From Hirudinaria manillensis (lineage: Eukaryota; Annelida; Clitellata; Hirudinida; Hirudinidae): 64,000 nucleotides of DNA. This document shows, in pieces, positions 26,101 through 41,087 of the stretch. Numbering within the stretch: position 1 is the stretch's first letter; every line of letters begins with the position of its first letter. The notes beneath the pieces are model-generated. The model did no database searches. It was not told the DNA's origin and saw only the letters and a program-made list of their open reading frames with translations. The DNA is taken from the NCBI GenBank assembly GCA_034509925.1, contig CM067528.1, forward strand, positions 8,486,001-8,550,000, read 5' to 3'. The position numbers were made by a program, and so were the translations under genes.

Positions 26101-26217
26101 ACTACCTCGGGCCTTCCCGGCCTACGACGCATCAACGATGCTGGCCTCTCCGTGGGTGTACTACGAGTCCAACTCGACGCTGGAGTCGCACGTCATGTAC
26201 GAAGAGAATGTCAAGAG
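18362..26217 (+). CDS. DMXL2: DMXL exons 1-13: N-terminal WD40 region
   Basis: Exons: 18362-18448, 22285-22413, 22768-22839, 22987-23065, 23172-23440, 23537-23576, 23743-23872, 24090-24308, 24634-24800, 24925-25254, 25378-25526, 25705-25817, 26032-26217 (about residues 1-656). Exon 1 encodes only the first 29 residues, then a 3.8-kb intron follows; all later introns are much shorter. Conserved blocks include AAGCNVVILDGRF, IVASYGNKVRMFEP, FATAGK, FSFVYVAHPRTVTGFSWR, MLLTSCKDAICRIWCE, FVTHWLNNKEFH and FSIHPTDGSLLIWTVQYLDE, each matching DMXL blades in order. Exon 9 is rich in His and basic residues, and exon 10 has a Gln run and an acidic insert. Exons 4, 6 and 8 start from pyrimidine-poor acceptors but hold phase. 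Confidence 0.92.
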
Positions 26218-27272
26218 GTGAGTCTTTTGACGTGAAGGTAATGTGACGGTGATTACATCGCCCTTGGATGTCAAGTTAGTGATGATGGTGGTGGTGATGA
26301 TAATAGCTGCAACAGATGGTTATGGCATGGATGGCCTACATTGGACAATATAAGAAAGGTACTTAACGACCTTTCTCAACTCTTGCCAGTTTGGAGGTCA
26401 CAAAAGGTCACCAGCAGGTCAGGAACCCTTTCCTCCTCTCCCCATCGAAGCTCTCCCCTTCCTCCCCCCTGCCTCCTCGCGTCTTCCTCCTCAGCAAACA
26501 TTCCAACGGCTCCCTCAACCTCTGGGATATTGCATTCTCTGAAGAGTCTCGGTTCTCGAATGCAGTCGGCGTGACTCACGTCGCTCGGGTCTGCGGCCAT
26601 CGCTACCACACGAACAGCGCCATCTGCCACCCGGTCCTGCCGCTCCTGCTCACCACCTCCCATCTCGGAAACGGTGGGTCGCTCTAAATGCTTTGTTGTT
26701 GTTGTTGTTTTGTCATTCCTCTCGTTGTTGTGATGTTGTCAACTGCTATTTGATGGATATTACTAACCTATATTGATTTATAATATGATTATTCGTTTAA
26801 TTCTTTTTCGTTAGGTCACGACTGCGACTCAGACATCCACGAGAACGGCTACTGCAGTGAACTCATCCTTTGGAAAGTGGATCCCATCGGACCCCTTTCC
26901 AGGTCGGGGGGAATAAATGAACTTGCACGAGTCAATTCCAGCGTCTGCTCGGCATTCGCGGACGTGGCGTGGATTCCTTCCCTCTTGCCCGAGTTGGTGT
27001 CGTAGTTGTTGTTGTTGTTGTTGTTGAACTTGCCTTGAATGAAATTATTTACAATTTATTAACAATTATTTAAAATCTGTCTTAAATCTGCCTTGAAATA
27101 TTAACTTATAGCATCAACTCTATTATTACATTAACTGAGATTATTAACTATTACCATATTATTATTAATTATTAATTTAAGGTATTGACTTAAATTAATG
27201 CCATTGACATTATTTTTATATTTGCCACCACTGTGCTATTATAAGGTTTCCGTAAAAATAATTTATCAAAGA

Positions 27273-27312
<40 letters not shown>

Positions 27313-30300
27313 GTCTCAGTGCATTCAATTCGTAATCATCATCATCATAACCATCTGAGTGCATTCAATTTGTCGTTCATTGTCGTAGTCGTCATCACTA
27401 CTACCACCATCATCATCTTCATCACCATCTGAGTGCATTCAATTTGTTGTTCATCATCGTCGTCATCATTATCATCATCATCACCACCACCACCATCATC
27501 ACCCAATTACATCCAATTCATTGATCTATCAGTCAGAAGACCTCCCCGAGCTCCCTGTTCGTGGCCTCCGACGGTTCCTCGTTGCACGTTTACCAAGCGG
27601 TTTTCGACGCTCGGTCTTTGCTTGAAAACCTGAAAACGTCGCTCAAGAAGGAGGTTTGGATTTGGGGTTGTTTGGAGTCGTTTGGAATTGTTTGACATGG
27701 TCTCGTCCTGATTAGGGAGGATTGGAAAAATTGCTGTTCGGATTTGCTCGCATGTCACTGGTGCTGCAAGTTCCTGAAACAATTTACGATATTAACCGTA
27801 GTTTATTAATGTAACTGATTGTAACGTAATCGATTGTAATTAATGCATTATCAAATTTATTAATGATATGCCTGTTTTCTCAGGCTCCCCTGACTCCGAT
27901 CGGTGACGAGACTTGGACGGCACAGCAGGCATTCGAGGACCGCCCCGATAATAAAGCCGACGACTCCGCCCATAGGATCATCAGCCACCAATCAACTTCG
28001 AGGCCTGGCTGCATAATTGATCTCCTTCCCATAGAAGATACCTATAGGGTTGGTATAATCAATCGTCTGCAATAAGAACCACAGCATTCTTACCAATACC
28101 ACTAATAGTATTAATAATTAATAATAATATCAATTAGTTATAATAATGATAATACTCATATTAATAATTACAAGAATAATAATTAACACTTGTAATAAAT
28201 GAAGAGCTTCACAAAGTTTAAAAAACTTTCCACTGCAGTCCTGGCATCAGATCCAACTGATGCACATCTTCCAGGAGAGGATGGTGTTCAGCCACCAAGG
28301 GTCAAACCCCAGGTGTCAAAGGTCGTCAAAAGAGGGAGGTGAGGGTTCCTTCGTGGACCTGCAAGACTCGAACCACTTCTGCGAGAAGTTTTACCTGGTC
28401 GTCTTCCAAAAGCTCTCCTCTCCGTCGTCCATGACGTCCGTCGGAGGGTCTTCTCTGGTGTCGTACGGCACCGTCGTTTTCACCTGGGAGATCGTCGTGG
28501 CACATTCTGGTGGGTTTACCGGCAAGGTCGAACGTTTGGTGTCAAGATCAAAAAGATTGCAAAAATGGTGCTATTGTAATAAGTAAAAAATTCATTTAAT
28601 ATGTTAAAAACGTGCTAAAAGTTAATATATATATGAAATATCTTGATAATTTATTAAATGGTTTTATATTTCAAATTTCTAAGCTATCATTCCTTGTCTC
28701 TTCTCCAGCGGCCAACAGATTTGCAGACAATGCATCAAACTTGGACCATTACACTGACCTCGAAATCACATCAAAGAAGGTTACCTCCGTGAAAAGCTTC
28801 AACTATCATCGTTAACATAATTTATTCCCATTCAGGTGTGCCAGCAGTTGCTGCCCCTCCCGCAGGGCGTGTCCGTGACCTCGGCGGCCGTCGCCGTCGG
28901 TCACCTCTGCTCCTCCTCCATTTATCCGGCCTGTTTTGCACCTTATCTCGTGTCCACGGCCTGTTCCAACGGAGAGGTTATAGACGACCGCGAATAATAT
29001 TAAACGCGACCGACGTAACCAATTAATGCATCTCTTGCAGGTTTATTTTTGGAACTGTAAATTCGAATCGAACGACGAATCGGACGAAGGGAGCAAAAAA
29101 TTGATTTGGAAACAATGGGAGATGATGTCGTCTGCCAAGGAGGGCACGAGTTCCATACGAGTGGGAGGTTCGTGCGAGGCCAACGGCATGTTATCGATTG
29201 GCGGATTTATTAATTACTCGGAACTGTGATTAGTTTATGAATTATTATTAGTTTATGAATATAATGCTTCATGCTTAACGTGTAATAGCAAACTTTAATA
29301 TCGACGATGGCCGATAAAGACGTCTGATAAAGACGATGGCTATTTATGAGATGCTCGTTCTGCATTTCAGGTCAACTTCTGTTCGTCAGTTGTGCCTACA
29401 GTGGTCGGGTGGCAGTGGCCTACAAAGTAGGGGGTTCAGTGACCGGTTACTCGAGACAAGATTATGACAACCAACAGGATTATTTGAAAGACCTTTTCAG
29501 TAATTTGAAAGTTGCCATCTACCAATGCGAAGCTACAGGTGAGCACAAGTCGTTAGGATTGTTGTTGTTATCAGGTGCTCGATTGTATTCATGCTTTTGG
29601 TTTACTTTCAGTGGATGTGGCATTTTATTTCATAAATATTTTATTTGAAGTCAAATGTATACCTAAACAAATTAGACTGACGATCACATGATCAGCATGG
29701 TAGATTAGTTATATTAGTTAACAGGACATTGGTTCAAGATGATTTAAACCAATTCCAAGCTCAAAGCATGTTTGACTTTCATTCATCAGGTGGTTCAGAA
29801 TGGACCCTGGAAGACACCATTCCCCTGAGAACCATTTCCCTTCCCGACCTCAAATTTGACATAGATCCTCATTTCCTCTACGACTTCGACCGATTCGTCA
29901 ACCATCCCGGAGTCCCCGCCACCCCCTCGGTTCCCCACGTCCACCACCATCACCACCACCACCACCACTACCCGCATCCTCAAAGCCACGGGTCCGGTGC
30001 CGGACTGCATCACTCGTCCCACGACCACGCCAGGCCGGTACTGCCGAGCTGTGCCTCCCTCCACAACTTGAGACGAGCCCTGAGCACCAAGTCCCCGAAG
30101 TTGCTAGCCCAGAGGGCGAGGCCGTTCGTCTTCTTGGATTGGATTTCGGCCGAGGACGGCACCCATGTCCTGACCGTCGGGGTGGGTTCCCAGATCATAC
30201 TCTACGGGCCAGCATCCCTCGAGATGGCTCGAACCATCGAGGCCAGGGACAGACTGACAGATGCTGGCAGGTAGGCAAATGTCGCACAAGGAAATGTTGC

Positions 30301-31842
30301 TGTTGTATTGAAAGGAAGATGTTTTACAAGATATTATTCTGACATTGGACGTGACAAATGTTGCCTATAGTTAAAAAATAATGAGCTTTCTATTATAAAT
30401 AGTATTTGTATTTCAATTGTATTTCAATTAGTGCTCCATCAGCCAAGTCTTCTTCTGGCAGAGGCAAATTGCAAAAGTCAGCGACACTCGTGGCTCCGAA
30501 CAGGGCCCCGCAGGTCATCAGGTGCGTTGTTTCATCAACTAAAAATGGCAATTATCTGCAAATGCGATTTAGATTATAATGATTATGGGACATAATAGAA
30601 TATATATAGATTATAACAACATAGATTATAAAGGTTATTATGACAACCGTTATAACGTGTGTCATGCATAGTAATAAAATTATAGTCTATAATATTAGCT
30701 GATGTTAAAAATATATAATTAATAACATAATTATATAAATCCATAATAATAATAATAATAATATTCACTTAGGTGGATCAAGCTACGCATGATCGACCTG
30801 TACACGGCCGACGGACTTGCACCGTTCCCGGTTCACATTTCTTGGGTCAGGAGTGGCATCTTGGTGGTCGGCATGGACAACGAGATGCACGTCTTTTCCC
30901 AGTGGCCCGACCTCGATTCTCCTCTTGCCATTGGTCAGTCGACAGCCAATGGGGAAGCTGTGAAATCTGGGGCAGCAATCAAAGAAGAGGAAGGAGAGGA
31001 AAGTATTGCCGAGAATGAAAAGGCATCAGTGAAGGTTTTCCGATCATTTATTTTAAGCTATCTTAAAACTATGTAATGAATATTATTATTATTATTATTA
31101 TTATTAATAATTTGTAATATGTGTTTTATATTATACACTTGAGAAAAATTTGAATCTTATCATTCTCCTCAGCATTAACAAAACCTGGTTGTAAATTATT
31201 TGTACCACTTGACCTATCATTAAGTTAATATTATTATTAGTTAACCAATTATTAAGCCATCGAAACAACAAACTAATTACAATTAAATTCATAGGAGGAA
31301 AGCAAGGGTCTCCTGCCCAGGACGCAGAGTCTGGTGTCAGCCATGACCAAGTCCATGAGTACGGCTTGGTTGGTCGATGCAGTCTTCAAAGACCCGAAGA
31401 AGGAAGCCATGGATGCCCTCAACGGGTCAGAGATTGTTGTCGCACCATGTTGTTCTAGTCATTAAGATGATCATTATTAAGATGATCATTATTAAGATGA
31501 TCACCATTAAGATGATCATCATTAAGATGATCACCACAACCATTAAGCTTGAATATATCAAACATAACTCAAATGATATCATTGCAAAGTGTTTTGTCAT
31601 TTTCGTTCTTTCTACTATTGTCATTGTCTTCATTATTATTATCATCATCATCACTCCAGAAACTTTGAGCAAATCCAGGGCACTTCAACTACAGAGGGCA
31701 CCATAAGCAACAACAACAATGCCCTGGATGAGGTCGCGACCCTCAATAGGGTCGGTCTCTTCGAAGCCTCCCGATTGGCCTGCCCCACTTTGCCTCAGTA
31801 TCATCCCAAACAACTGCTCGAGCTACTGAACTTCGGAAAGGT

Positions 31843-31890
<48 letters not shown>

Positions 31891-34800
31891 TAATAATAAG
31901 TTGTAGTTAATAATATTAATAATAATTTAAATACTCTAATTCACTCAGTACTAATACTTTAGGAACTAACATTTACCATTAAGTTTTGAACAGTGACCCA
32001 AGATGAACATGCCATGAGTTAATAAGTGTTAAATTTGTGGCCAAGAAGTTCAATAATTATTAATTATAGTCAATGATTACTTGATTATTATATTCGTGAA
32101 TGTTAATCACCAAGTCCATGAATATTAATCACCAGGTGAAGAGAGTGAAGGCCATCCTGTGGCACCTGCTGAGATGCGTCGCAGACGCCGACGACGAATC
32201 CGCCAACTCGGAAAAGTCCGGGAAGTCCGAGCCGCGGGCTTCGAGCTGCTTCGGGCAAGTTTCCATCGCCCCCTTGCCCTTGTATGCCCTGCTCTCAGCA
32301 GACGATTCTTCGACTTCGGGGGGTGCGGACAGGAAGCAGAGGACAAGTCAGTTGGTTTAGCCAGAGGGATGTTTGTGATGACCATGGACATTGAATTTGT
32401 TAATAAGTAATAATGGAGTTACCCTTCATACTTAACTAATATGTACTCTAATGGGTCTCTGTGATGATGATAACACTTGCTGATGGTATTGATGATGATG
32501 ATGATATCCATCGAGAACTCAAAAATCAATAGACGACCAGTCCATCTCCATGTCCGTAATGTCGTCTGTCCAACCATCCAACGACAAGAACAACTACGAT
32601 GCCCTCTTCAGTCTGAACTTTGACTCGACCCTCGAAGAAAACCCCTTCATTGACCTCGATCCTGAAGCGTCTGCTGCCAAAGAGCAGCAGCAGTTGTTGT
32701 CACGAAAGGCGGCAAGTGGTCTTGGTCCGTCTGGTGAGTCATGCTTCCTGGAAGACAGATTTGCGAAAGATTTCTGGACATTAAATTGATTAATTAATTA
32801 TTATTAATTGTTTATTAAATATCGCTGTTAATAATTCTTGGTTAATCATTAATGAGTAATCGTTTAATTAATCAGTTTTCTAACCTTTCACCAATCGTAG
32901 GCACTTTCGGGCCGTCGCAGGCCCAACTCCTGTCCGGGTACCTGACCAGGAGCAGTCTGCCAGGACTCACAGGTCTCGACCAGATGTACCTCCTCGCGTT
33001 GGCAGAAACCGTGGCACACACCAAGTTGGATTTCAAGGAAGGACCAGTTGAACAAGGTAGTCAGAAGATTGTTGCTACGGAAACATAATAGTGATATAAT
33101 AATAATAATAATAATAATAACATTGTAAAAAGTTATTATAATTTTAACTGAAGCTGTCTTTTAAATCACCAGTAATGTGCTTTTAAGGCACAGTTTAAAA
33201 TACTTTGCATGTCAATGCATCCTCAATTGTCCTTTAAAGGAAGGATGAATGCACACATCCTCCAGCGCCCCATTCCCTCTTCCCCCGAACCCTCGTCAGC
33301 CGAAGGGGGCATCTGTTACGTTGCAGACGCCTCCGTGGACGACTGCGGACTGAGGTACCTGCTGGCCACCCGTCACCACATGCACCTTATCAACAGCCTT
33401 CCAGTCGCTCAACGACTGCAACTCCAGAAGGTCGGACTGTCCTCCGGAGAGTTTGTGTGGGCATTCCACTCGGACAGTCAGGAGGTGATTGTTGGGGTTC
33501 ATGAGGGTTTGGTGTTGTTTGGGTTGGTAAGGTATGGATGGACTGAAAAATGATGAAAGTGTGGATGGATGGATGGGTGGATGGAAGTTGTTGAAAGGAT
33601 TTTGGAAATTAGTTAAGCTAACATTGTGATTCAATGGTCGATAAATCTGGGTTTTTATTGGTGGTTAGGGTTGAGTTATAAATAGCACGGGATTGAGTGA
33701 TAAACAAAAATTAATATATTAATGATAATAATAATTGAAAACAAATGGTTTTTCACCACAAAAGGAGTTATTGAACACCCTCCCGTGCATGCAAAAAGGA
33801 AATCCGACGTGGAAGGAATTGAAGCAGTTTGGCGTCGGTTGGTGGCTCAGGAACGTCACTTCCCTCTCCAGGTGCATGGAAAAGGTAGGATGTCGACGGG
33901 TCCTTCATTTGAACTCCTCGTCCGTCGATAGGATTGGCCGGAGGTCGATGAATTTACTGGGATTTGTGGATTTCTTTTCCTTTTCTCGACAATTACAATC
34001 ATTTGAGTAATTTGCAAATACAAAACTGTAGGTGGCCAAAACAGCCTTTCAAGAAAGCAAGGACCCTCTCGATTCTGCTTTGTTGTACTTGGCCATGAAG
34101 AAGAAAAACGTGCTCTGGGGACTGTTCAGGTAGGTATTTAATTAATGATAAATGAGTCATGCAATCGAAACTGGAATTTAAAAATTCTCCTTCCATTACT
34201 TCATTCTTTTATTCATTCTTCTGATCTCCCCATTTCTAGGTCCGTGAACAACACGCGCATGGCTCAGTTCTTCAAGAACAACTTCGCAGAGGATCGTTGG
34301 AGGAGAGCTGCACTCAAGAACGCCTTCGCCCTCATCGGTCTCCAGAAGTTCCAGTGCGCTGCTGCCTTCTTCCTATTGGCCGGATCGATATCGGATGCCA
34401 TAGAGGTGATGACGAAAGCACAAAATAATTATAAATATTAATTATAAAATATTGATTTCAAAATAGTAAATAAATGATTTTTGAATTTAAAATGATTTTA
34501 ATTTAAAAATAAAATAAAAAAGAAATTTCTCCCACTTTTTCTTCCAGGTCTGCTTGAAGAACCTCAACGATTTCCAACTGGCCATGGTGGTCCTGCGACT
34601 CTATGAAGGGGACTTGGGTGACAACGCCCCCCCGGCTTATAAGAAACTCCTCCTGCAGAAAGTCCTCGGCGGATCGCTCGATCGTTCGGAAGAAAGCGAA
34701 GATCTCTCTCGTCAGGACTCGGACGAAGGGACGCGATCTCCCGATCCGTTCCTCCGCAGCATGGCCTACTGGATCTTCCACGACTATGCCGGTTCCCTTT

Positions 34801-37800
34801 CCACCCTCCTGGAAAGTGCCAGCGGCGGCAGCCTCTGCGACGACTACCGAGCGCTGCTCGAGAGGCAGGACTTCGGAGGACACCCTTCGAGTCGCCGTCC
34901 CCGTGCCGTGGAAACTCGGGGACTCGGATACGCGGGCACCAACCTCGGGAGGTCTGCGGAGGGGGCGGCCGGCCCGGACGAGTCTGCCGTCGGCTCGGCT
35001 GCCATGTCGAGCGTCTTCAACTTCTACGTTTACCTGAGGACGCATCCGCTCATATTGAGACAACAGGCAGCCCTCGGCAAGGATTCGAAGACCATACCTT
35101 CGGATTGCATCACTCCGACGGAGAGGAGGTGAGACGACGGACTACTTATTCCAAGATGATGTTTTGTTATTGTTGACTATATTATTGTTGTTGTTATTGT
35201 TAATATTATAATAATAATTATTATTGTTGTTGTTTTCAATTCCTTTCACAAGGCTCTACTTTCTGACTGCCCACGAGCACTTTAAGAATGGCTGTCCTGC
35301 TTTGGCTCTCGAGGTTCTCATGAAACTTCCTCCTTACATCGTCTTCCCAGAAGAAGAAGGAGAAGAAGAGGAAAGCGAAGAAACCACAGACCCACTTGGG
35401 GGTAGCGGTCAAGTGGGGAGGAAGGACCCCCACATCCCAAATGTTCCTGCAAAGGTGGAGACAAAAGCAGAAGACTTTGATTGGAGCAAACCCGTTTCAA
35501 ATTCTGCCATCACCATCACTTCATCGAAGGTCGAAGACTTTGATTGGAGCCAACCTCTGTCGTCGAGATTTGGGGGTGATGATGATGATGATGACGAACT
35601 CAAGCTGGATTTTGGTTTGGATGATGAAGACGACGACGACGATGATGATGGTAATAAACGAGGCGAGGAAAAGGTTGAAGAGATGAAACTGCAGCCTGTT
35701 AATGGAGATGATGACAACGAGGATGGTGATCACGTGGTTAGTGGTGGTTATTGATATGGGTTACAGCAATATAAATGTATTATTACATAATATAATAATA
35801 ATAATAATGATGATGATGATGATGATATTAATAATAATATTAATAAAATGTTAGTTTTATTGGTTGTTGTCGTCCATTTTTTTTTGGCTTTTCGCTCATT
35901 GTACAATGCATCGTGAATGCATTATAATGTAATTGTAATATATTATTATTATTATTATTGTTGTAATATTAAAATTAAATAAATCAAACGAATAAAATCA
36001 TCGTCTGTCAGCAGAAAATGAACAAGAAATCAGACATCATGGCCCAACAGTTAAAGTTTGTGGCCTGCCTGAACATGATAGCAGACGAGTTGTCCACCCT
36101 GGCGTCGGGCTACGGAGTCGACGGGGGTCAGCTGAGGTTCCACCTGTATTACTGGCTCGAGAAGGAGGTCCAGGTGCTCGAGAAGGTGTGCAACTATCGT
36201 CCGGATGTCACGGACGACGACCGCGTCGGTTACACTTCGATGAACGAAGGACGTTGCGAATCTTTCAACGGTTGGAAGCTTTGTTCTTTCCCCCCTTTGT
36301 TTCTATTTAAAACCTCTCTCGTTGATGTTTTGGTTCGAATGATTTATTATAGGTTCAAACTCTGTCGGCCAATCACCTTCGTGTCTGTCTAATGGCCAAA
36401 ATTACGAAATGTCAGAAGCCCGCGACGGGAAGATTACGCGACGTCACGCTTGGCTGAGGACCAATCACAATCTGCTCGTCACTCTCCTCAGTTACACCAT
36501 ACTCCATGGCTCGAGCGGGGGAGGTTTTGCATCTGTGAGGACGGAAATACTGCTCCTACTCCAGGTAACACCTCTTTTGTCCACAACAGCTAATAATAAT
36601 AATTAATAATAACATTAGTAATTATAAGATGTTAATAATATTGCTGTCGTCCAATTGTCTAGTGTTGCATCGAGTTGTTTGCATTCTCAGGAGCTCCAGG
36701 AGTTGAATGACAATCGCAGGAAGACGATACTTGCAGCTCTGATGCCGACCAAAGTTCCGCTGTTGAACTCTAACCTCTCGAGTTCAAGGACAGTAGTTGC
36801 AGATCTCGTCCAATACCTGCAGGGCATGTGTCATGACCTCCTCTCCGCTTTCTCTGACATGCGGAACGTTCCGGATTCGGAATATCCCCAGCATAAGGTC
36901 GACAAACTGGTCTTTTTGGAGAGTTTTATGCTTTGCCTTTTTTATATTGCAAGATTTTATTCGATTTTTTGAACACTGGATTTTTATCTGAAAAAGTTCA
37001 CGAGTTCGAATTTTTTGTCTGTAAAATGATGATAATGATAACTTCAATCCCAGTCCAAAACAATGCTAAAGCCAATCTATTTTTAGATCTATTACATATT
37101 CTCCATCGGCACTGCCCTCTCAGCCTGCATGTATCAGAGTCTCAGCGACAACGAATCCTTCCTTGTTGTGGACAAACAAAACGCTGCCGTCGGATTGGAC
37201 GATTTCTTCTCGAATTACGAGCGAAGGAGGAGCAGTCACTTTATGGGCGGAGTCGACAGCCGAACCGTGCTGTCCAGTATCGTCGAGCCCCCGAAAACGA
37301 ATCCTTCTGATTGGCCAGGTAATTTGGAAATCCTTTGATGACCTCTGATGGCAGCATTCTATCAAATATGATAAAATATAAAAATTTCACTTTGACACTT
37401 TACAAATTATCTTATTATTATTGTTGTTGCTATTATTATTATTATTATTAAAAATCTTTAATGACTCACACAGGCGTCAGCTCTCTCACTCTTCTCATAA
37501 AGCAAAACAAGGATGAAGATTTGCCTCGTCTGAACGTCCTACTCCTCGAGTCCCTGTTGTCTGTCCACCTCAGCCTCCTCTGCTATGCCATGGCGAGCTA
37601 CGATGCTCCGGTTCTCTGTCGTCTGATTGGCCGTCCGCTAGCCGCTGACTGCTGGGGCGTGGTCTTCGGGGGAGGAGTCAAGCAGCTGGTCAAGACGGCA
37701 GCAGGTGAAGCAGGAGTTTGGAATTTGATTTTGAAGAATAACAACGATCATTATCATCATCAGTGTGGTCGTCGTTGTCACTTGACATCTTTCAGAGGGA

Positions 37801-40800
37801 AATTCCCAGCCAAAGCACAGAGTCAAGCTGGCCGTGAAAACAATTGGTCCGCAGGCCTTCCAGCAGAGGTTTGCGGACACGAGGTCAACCTATCAGGAGA
37901 AGTTCGTTCCTCCGAAGATGAGCATCATCGACTACTTCCTCTCTAAGGTTTTTGTAGTTCACCTCTGATTGTTTTTAAGCTCTGAAGGACTATTTTGGTT
38001 GGAATTTTTTACCAAGTTTGAATAAGTGCCTCGAGATATCTTCGTGGAGAGATATCATATGCTTCATTGGTATGATCTGATGTAGCCGATCCAAAAATTA
38101 TTTTTGTGAACGTCTTTCCTGCTTATGATTGGTTGCTCTCTCTGATTGGCCCTTCATTGACCAATAGCCATCTCAGGAAGCTGGAATGAGTCAACAGCAG
38201 TGTCGCAAGGAAGACGACTCCAACGATTCTGACACGAGCCACGATTCTGAGGTCGAGGAAGACTACGAAGATGGAAGAATTGACGATGTTGAAGATGATG
38301 ATGACTTCAAGACTTCCTACAAAATCAAAACCAAAAAAGAGTGAGTTGATGATGATGAGATGAAGGTGGTGGTGGTGGTGGTAGTAATAAGTCCCTACAT
38401 TAGGAAGGTGAAGGTGGTATAACATCAGTAACACTGCATCCACTTTTCCAGGCCTAAGAAAGCGGACAAGATGCACGTTGACCCAAGGTCATTACCATGG
38501 CAACTGATGAGGTACGCGGTGTTGAAATTTGTCAATATGAACCTGAAGGCCTTCCTACCTGCAGTCGGATTCAATCCATCAGGTGACGATGGTGATGATG
38601 GTGATGAGAGTGATGATGATGATGACAATGTCCCTATCCTAGAACTGGCCCATACCTCAAGCTCTCTCAACGCTGTCGTGAAGAACATGGTCAGGTGGGA
38701 GGCCCACCTGAAAGAAGAACTCGATGCCAATCCAGGTAATCTGAACATACCCGGCCTGTATGCCGAGCCTACTTCCATGTTCGCCAGCATGACTGCACAG
38801 AAGTACAGCTCCATCAAGGACCCTCAGAACACACCTTTTCTGTGAGTTGCTGGTCTAAGGATGGACAAATGGATGGATGGATGGATGGATGGATGGATGA
38901 CTGGATATGCTTGAATAAGCAGAGGCCATCTGCAGGAGATGGGCTGCCATTCAGTGAAGTTGGTCCTTTGCCTCTTTCCAGGTCAAAACATCGCTCTGCA
39001 AAACCAGTCAAGAAACTCTGGCACGCTTTGGTCTGCAAAGAACAGTTGCAAGACGTCTTCATAAAGTATGCGTTCAAGGGCAGAGATGAGGTGGGTGGTT
39101 GAGGAAGATGGACATAAGCATCATTATCATAATTATTCAGTCTTCATGTGGTCCTTAATGTTCATGAGTATTGATTTATGCTAATTAAGGTTTAATTGAT
39201 TCTGATTGGCAGAGGCATCAACTGCAACAAGTGCCTGAGACGGAGCCAATGAAGATCATCCACAAGGATCAAGAGGTCATCACGTCGTTTGCCATCAACC
39301 AGGTAGGTTTATCTCCCCGCGATTCGATCTGTCCTTCCGTCAGTCCATCAATCCATCCATTATTCACCTGCTCCACTTTGAACGAGTGAAGACTGAGCAG
39401 CACAATTAGTCATTTCTCAATGACTAAATTACTCCTATATAACTTGTAATTGCATTTTTTTTTGCTAATTAGCCTCATTGTTATTCCCCATGATTTTCCC
39501 CTAATTTTCTCAAATTATTGTTAAATTCCTTTTATTTTCACTTATTCCCGTCCCCTCTCGTCTTCCACCAGACCGGCCTCCCTACCACGGTCCATCTATC
39601 CAGCGGAGCTGCAATGGTGAGCTCTGCCCTCTGTGAACTTCTACTTTCCGAAACCTCGATCCGTCGTGCGGTCCTTCGGCTGCGGAAAGCGCCGGGGGAA
39701 GCCCGGCCTACCGAGCGTCAATTCGCATAATTTATTCGAATGCAGATGCACCTGAACTGCGTGGCCATGGCAACTCACAAGGAGATCATAGAGGTGGACA
39801 TGAGCAAGATTGTTGAGCCTCCCGATTGGCTGGGGCACGACGTGGATTACGACATCGAGGTCATTCAAAAGTAGGTCGACCAATAAATTGATGGGATTGT
39901 TTCTTAATACTCGCGTATCGCATTATCACCTTCACGTTTTGTTGCCCCTTTTCTCATAAATTAGTAATTCGTCTCCTCTACTCGTTTGTTCGCTCGTTCC
40001 AGTCCGATGTCGCACGGGGACAAGCCAGAGGACTTGCTGCTGCTTCGGGCACCCAACGACAGCAAAATCATGAACGGGGCACTCGGTCCATCATCTCCCG
40101 AGGGGACCAAGGGTTCTTCAGGAGGCACCACCGTGGTCGGTCCATTGTTGATCGATTTTAATAAAAGGGGGCGGAGCCACATAGATATTTATGGTGATCT
40201 CTGCGCCAAAGCTCTTCTGGCTCGTTACTAACGAATCTTGCACGTTATAATAATTTGCCACAATTCCAAATGCTAAATATGGTCGTTGATATTCTATTGC
40301 ATTGCTGGCTAAAATTAGATCAAAGGGATTTCCATACCTGGAATAACCAATCCAGGCATCTTCTGCTACATAGTGGATCGTAGCAGGAGACTCATGAAGA
40401 GGGTGAGGTGATGATGATGATAATGGTGATGATGATGATAATGGTGATGATTATCTAAAAACTGAGTTGCTTTCATTGGCCCTTATTTTCATTTTGATGT
40501 TGATGATGATGATGATGTCATATCATTTGTTTGGAATTCAGTTGAAGTAAAACAGCCAATGCAACATTAATCTTGATTAATTTATTATTATTATTGTTTA
40601 TTAATTGTCTTTTCGTTAGTAATTCTTGTTTTCGTTAACTTTTTTCGTTTCACCTTCTTCCGTCTTTCCAATGGACTCATTGGTGAAATATCTCATAAAA
40701 CTTTGTTTTATTCCTCGCCGACCAAACTTACTTTTGCTCGGATTTAAATTAAAATCATTTAAATTAAAATCATTTAAATTCATGGGTTTAATTAAGGTAA

Positions 40801-41052
40801 TTCCATACTGAATGAGACATACAGAAGCTCGTACAAAATTATTCTTATTACTGATGTTATTACTACTATTTTATTTTTATTATTTGCCAATCGATATTAA
40901 TTACACGTCACATTCATTACCACAGATACTGAGGAGACCAGATGCTGGTGTCAGGCGACTGGCTGCACATCCCCTCCAACCTATCTGTGAGTTGTCTTTG
41001 GACACATGTGACCATATAAACCATTTATTATTACTGTCATTATTATTGTTGC

Positions 41053-41087
<35 letters not shown>

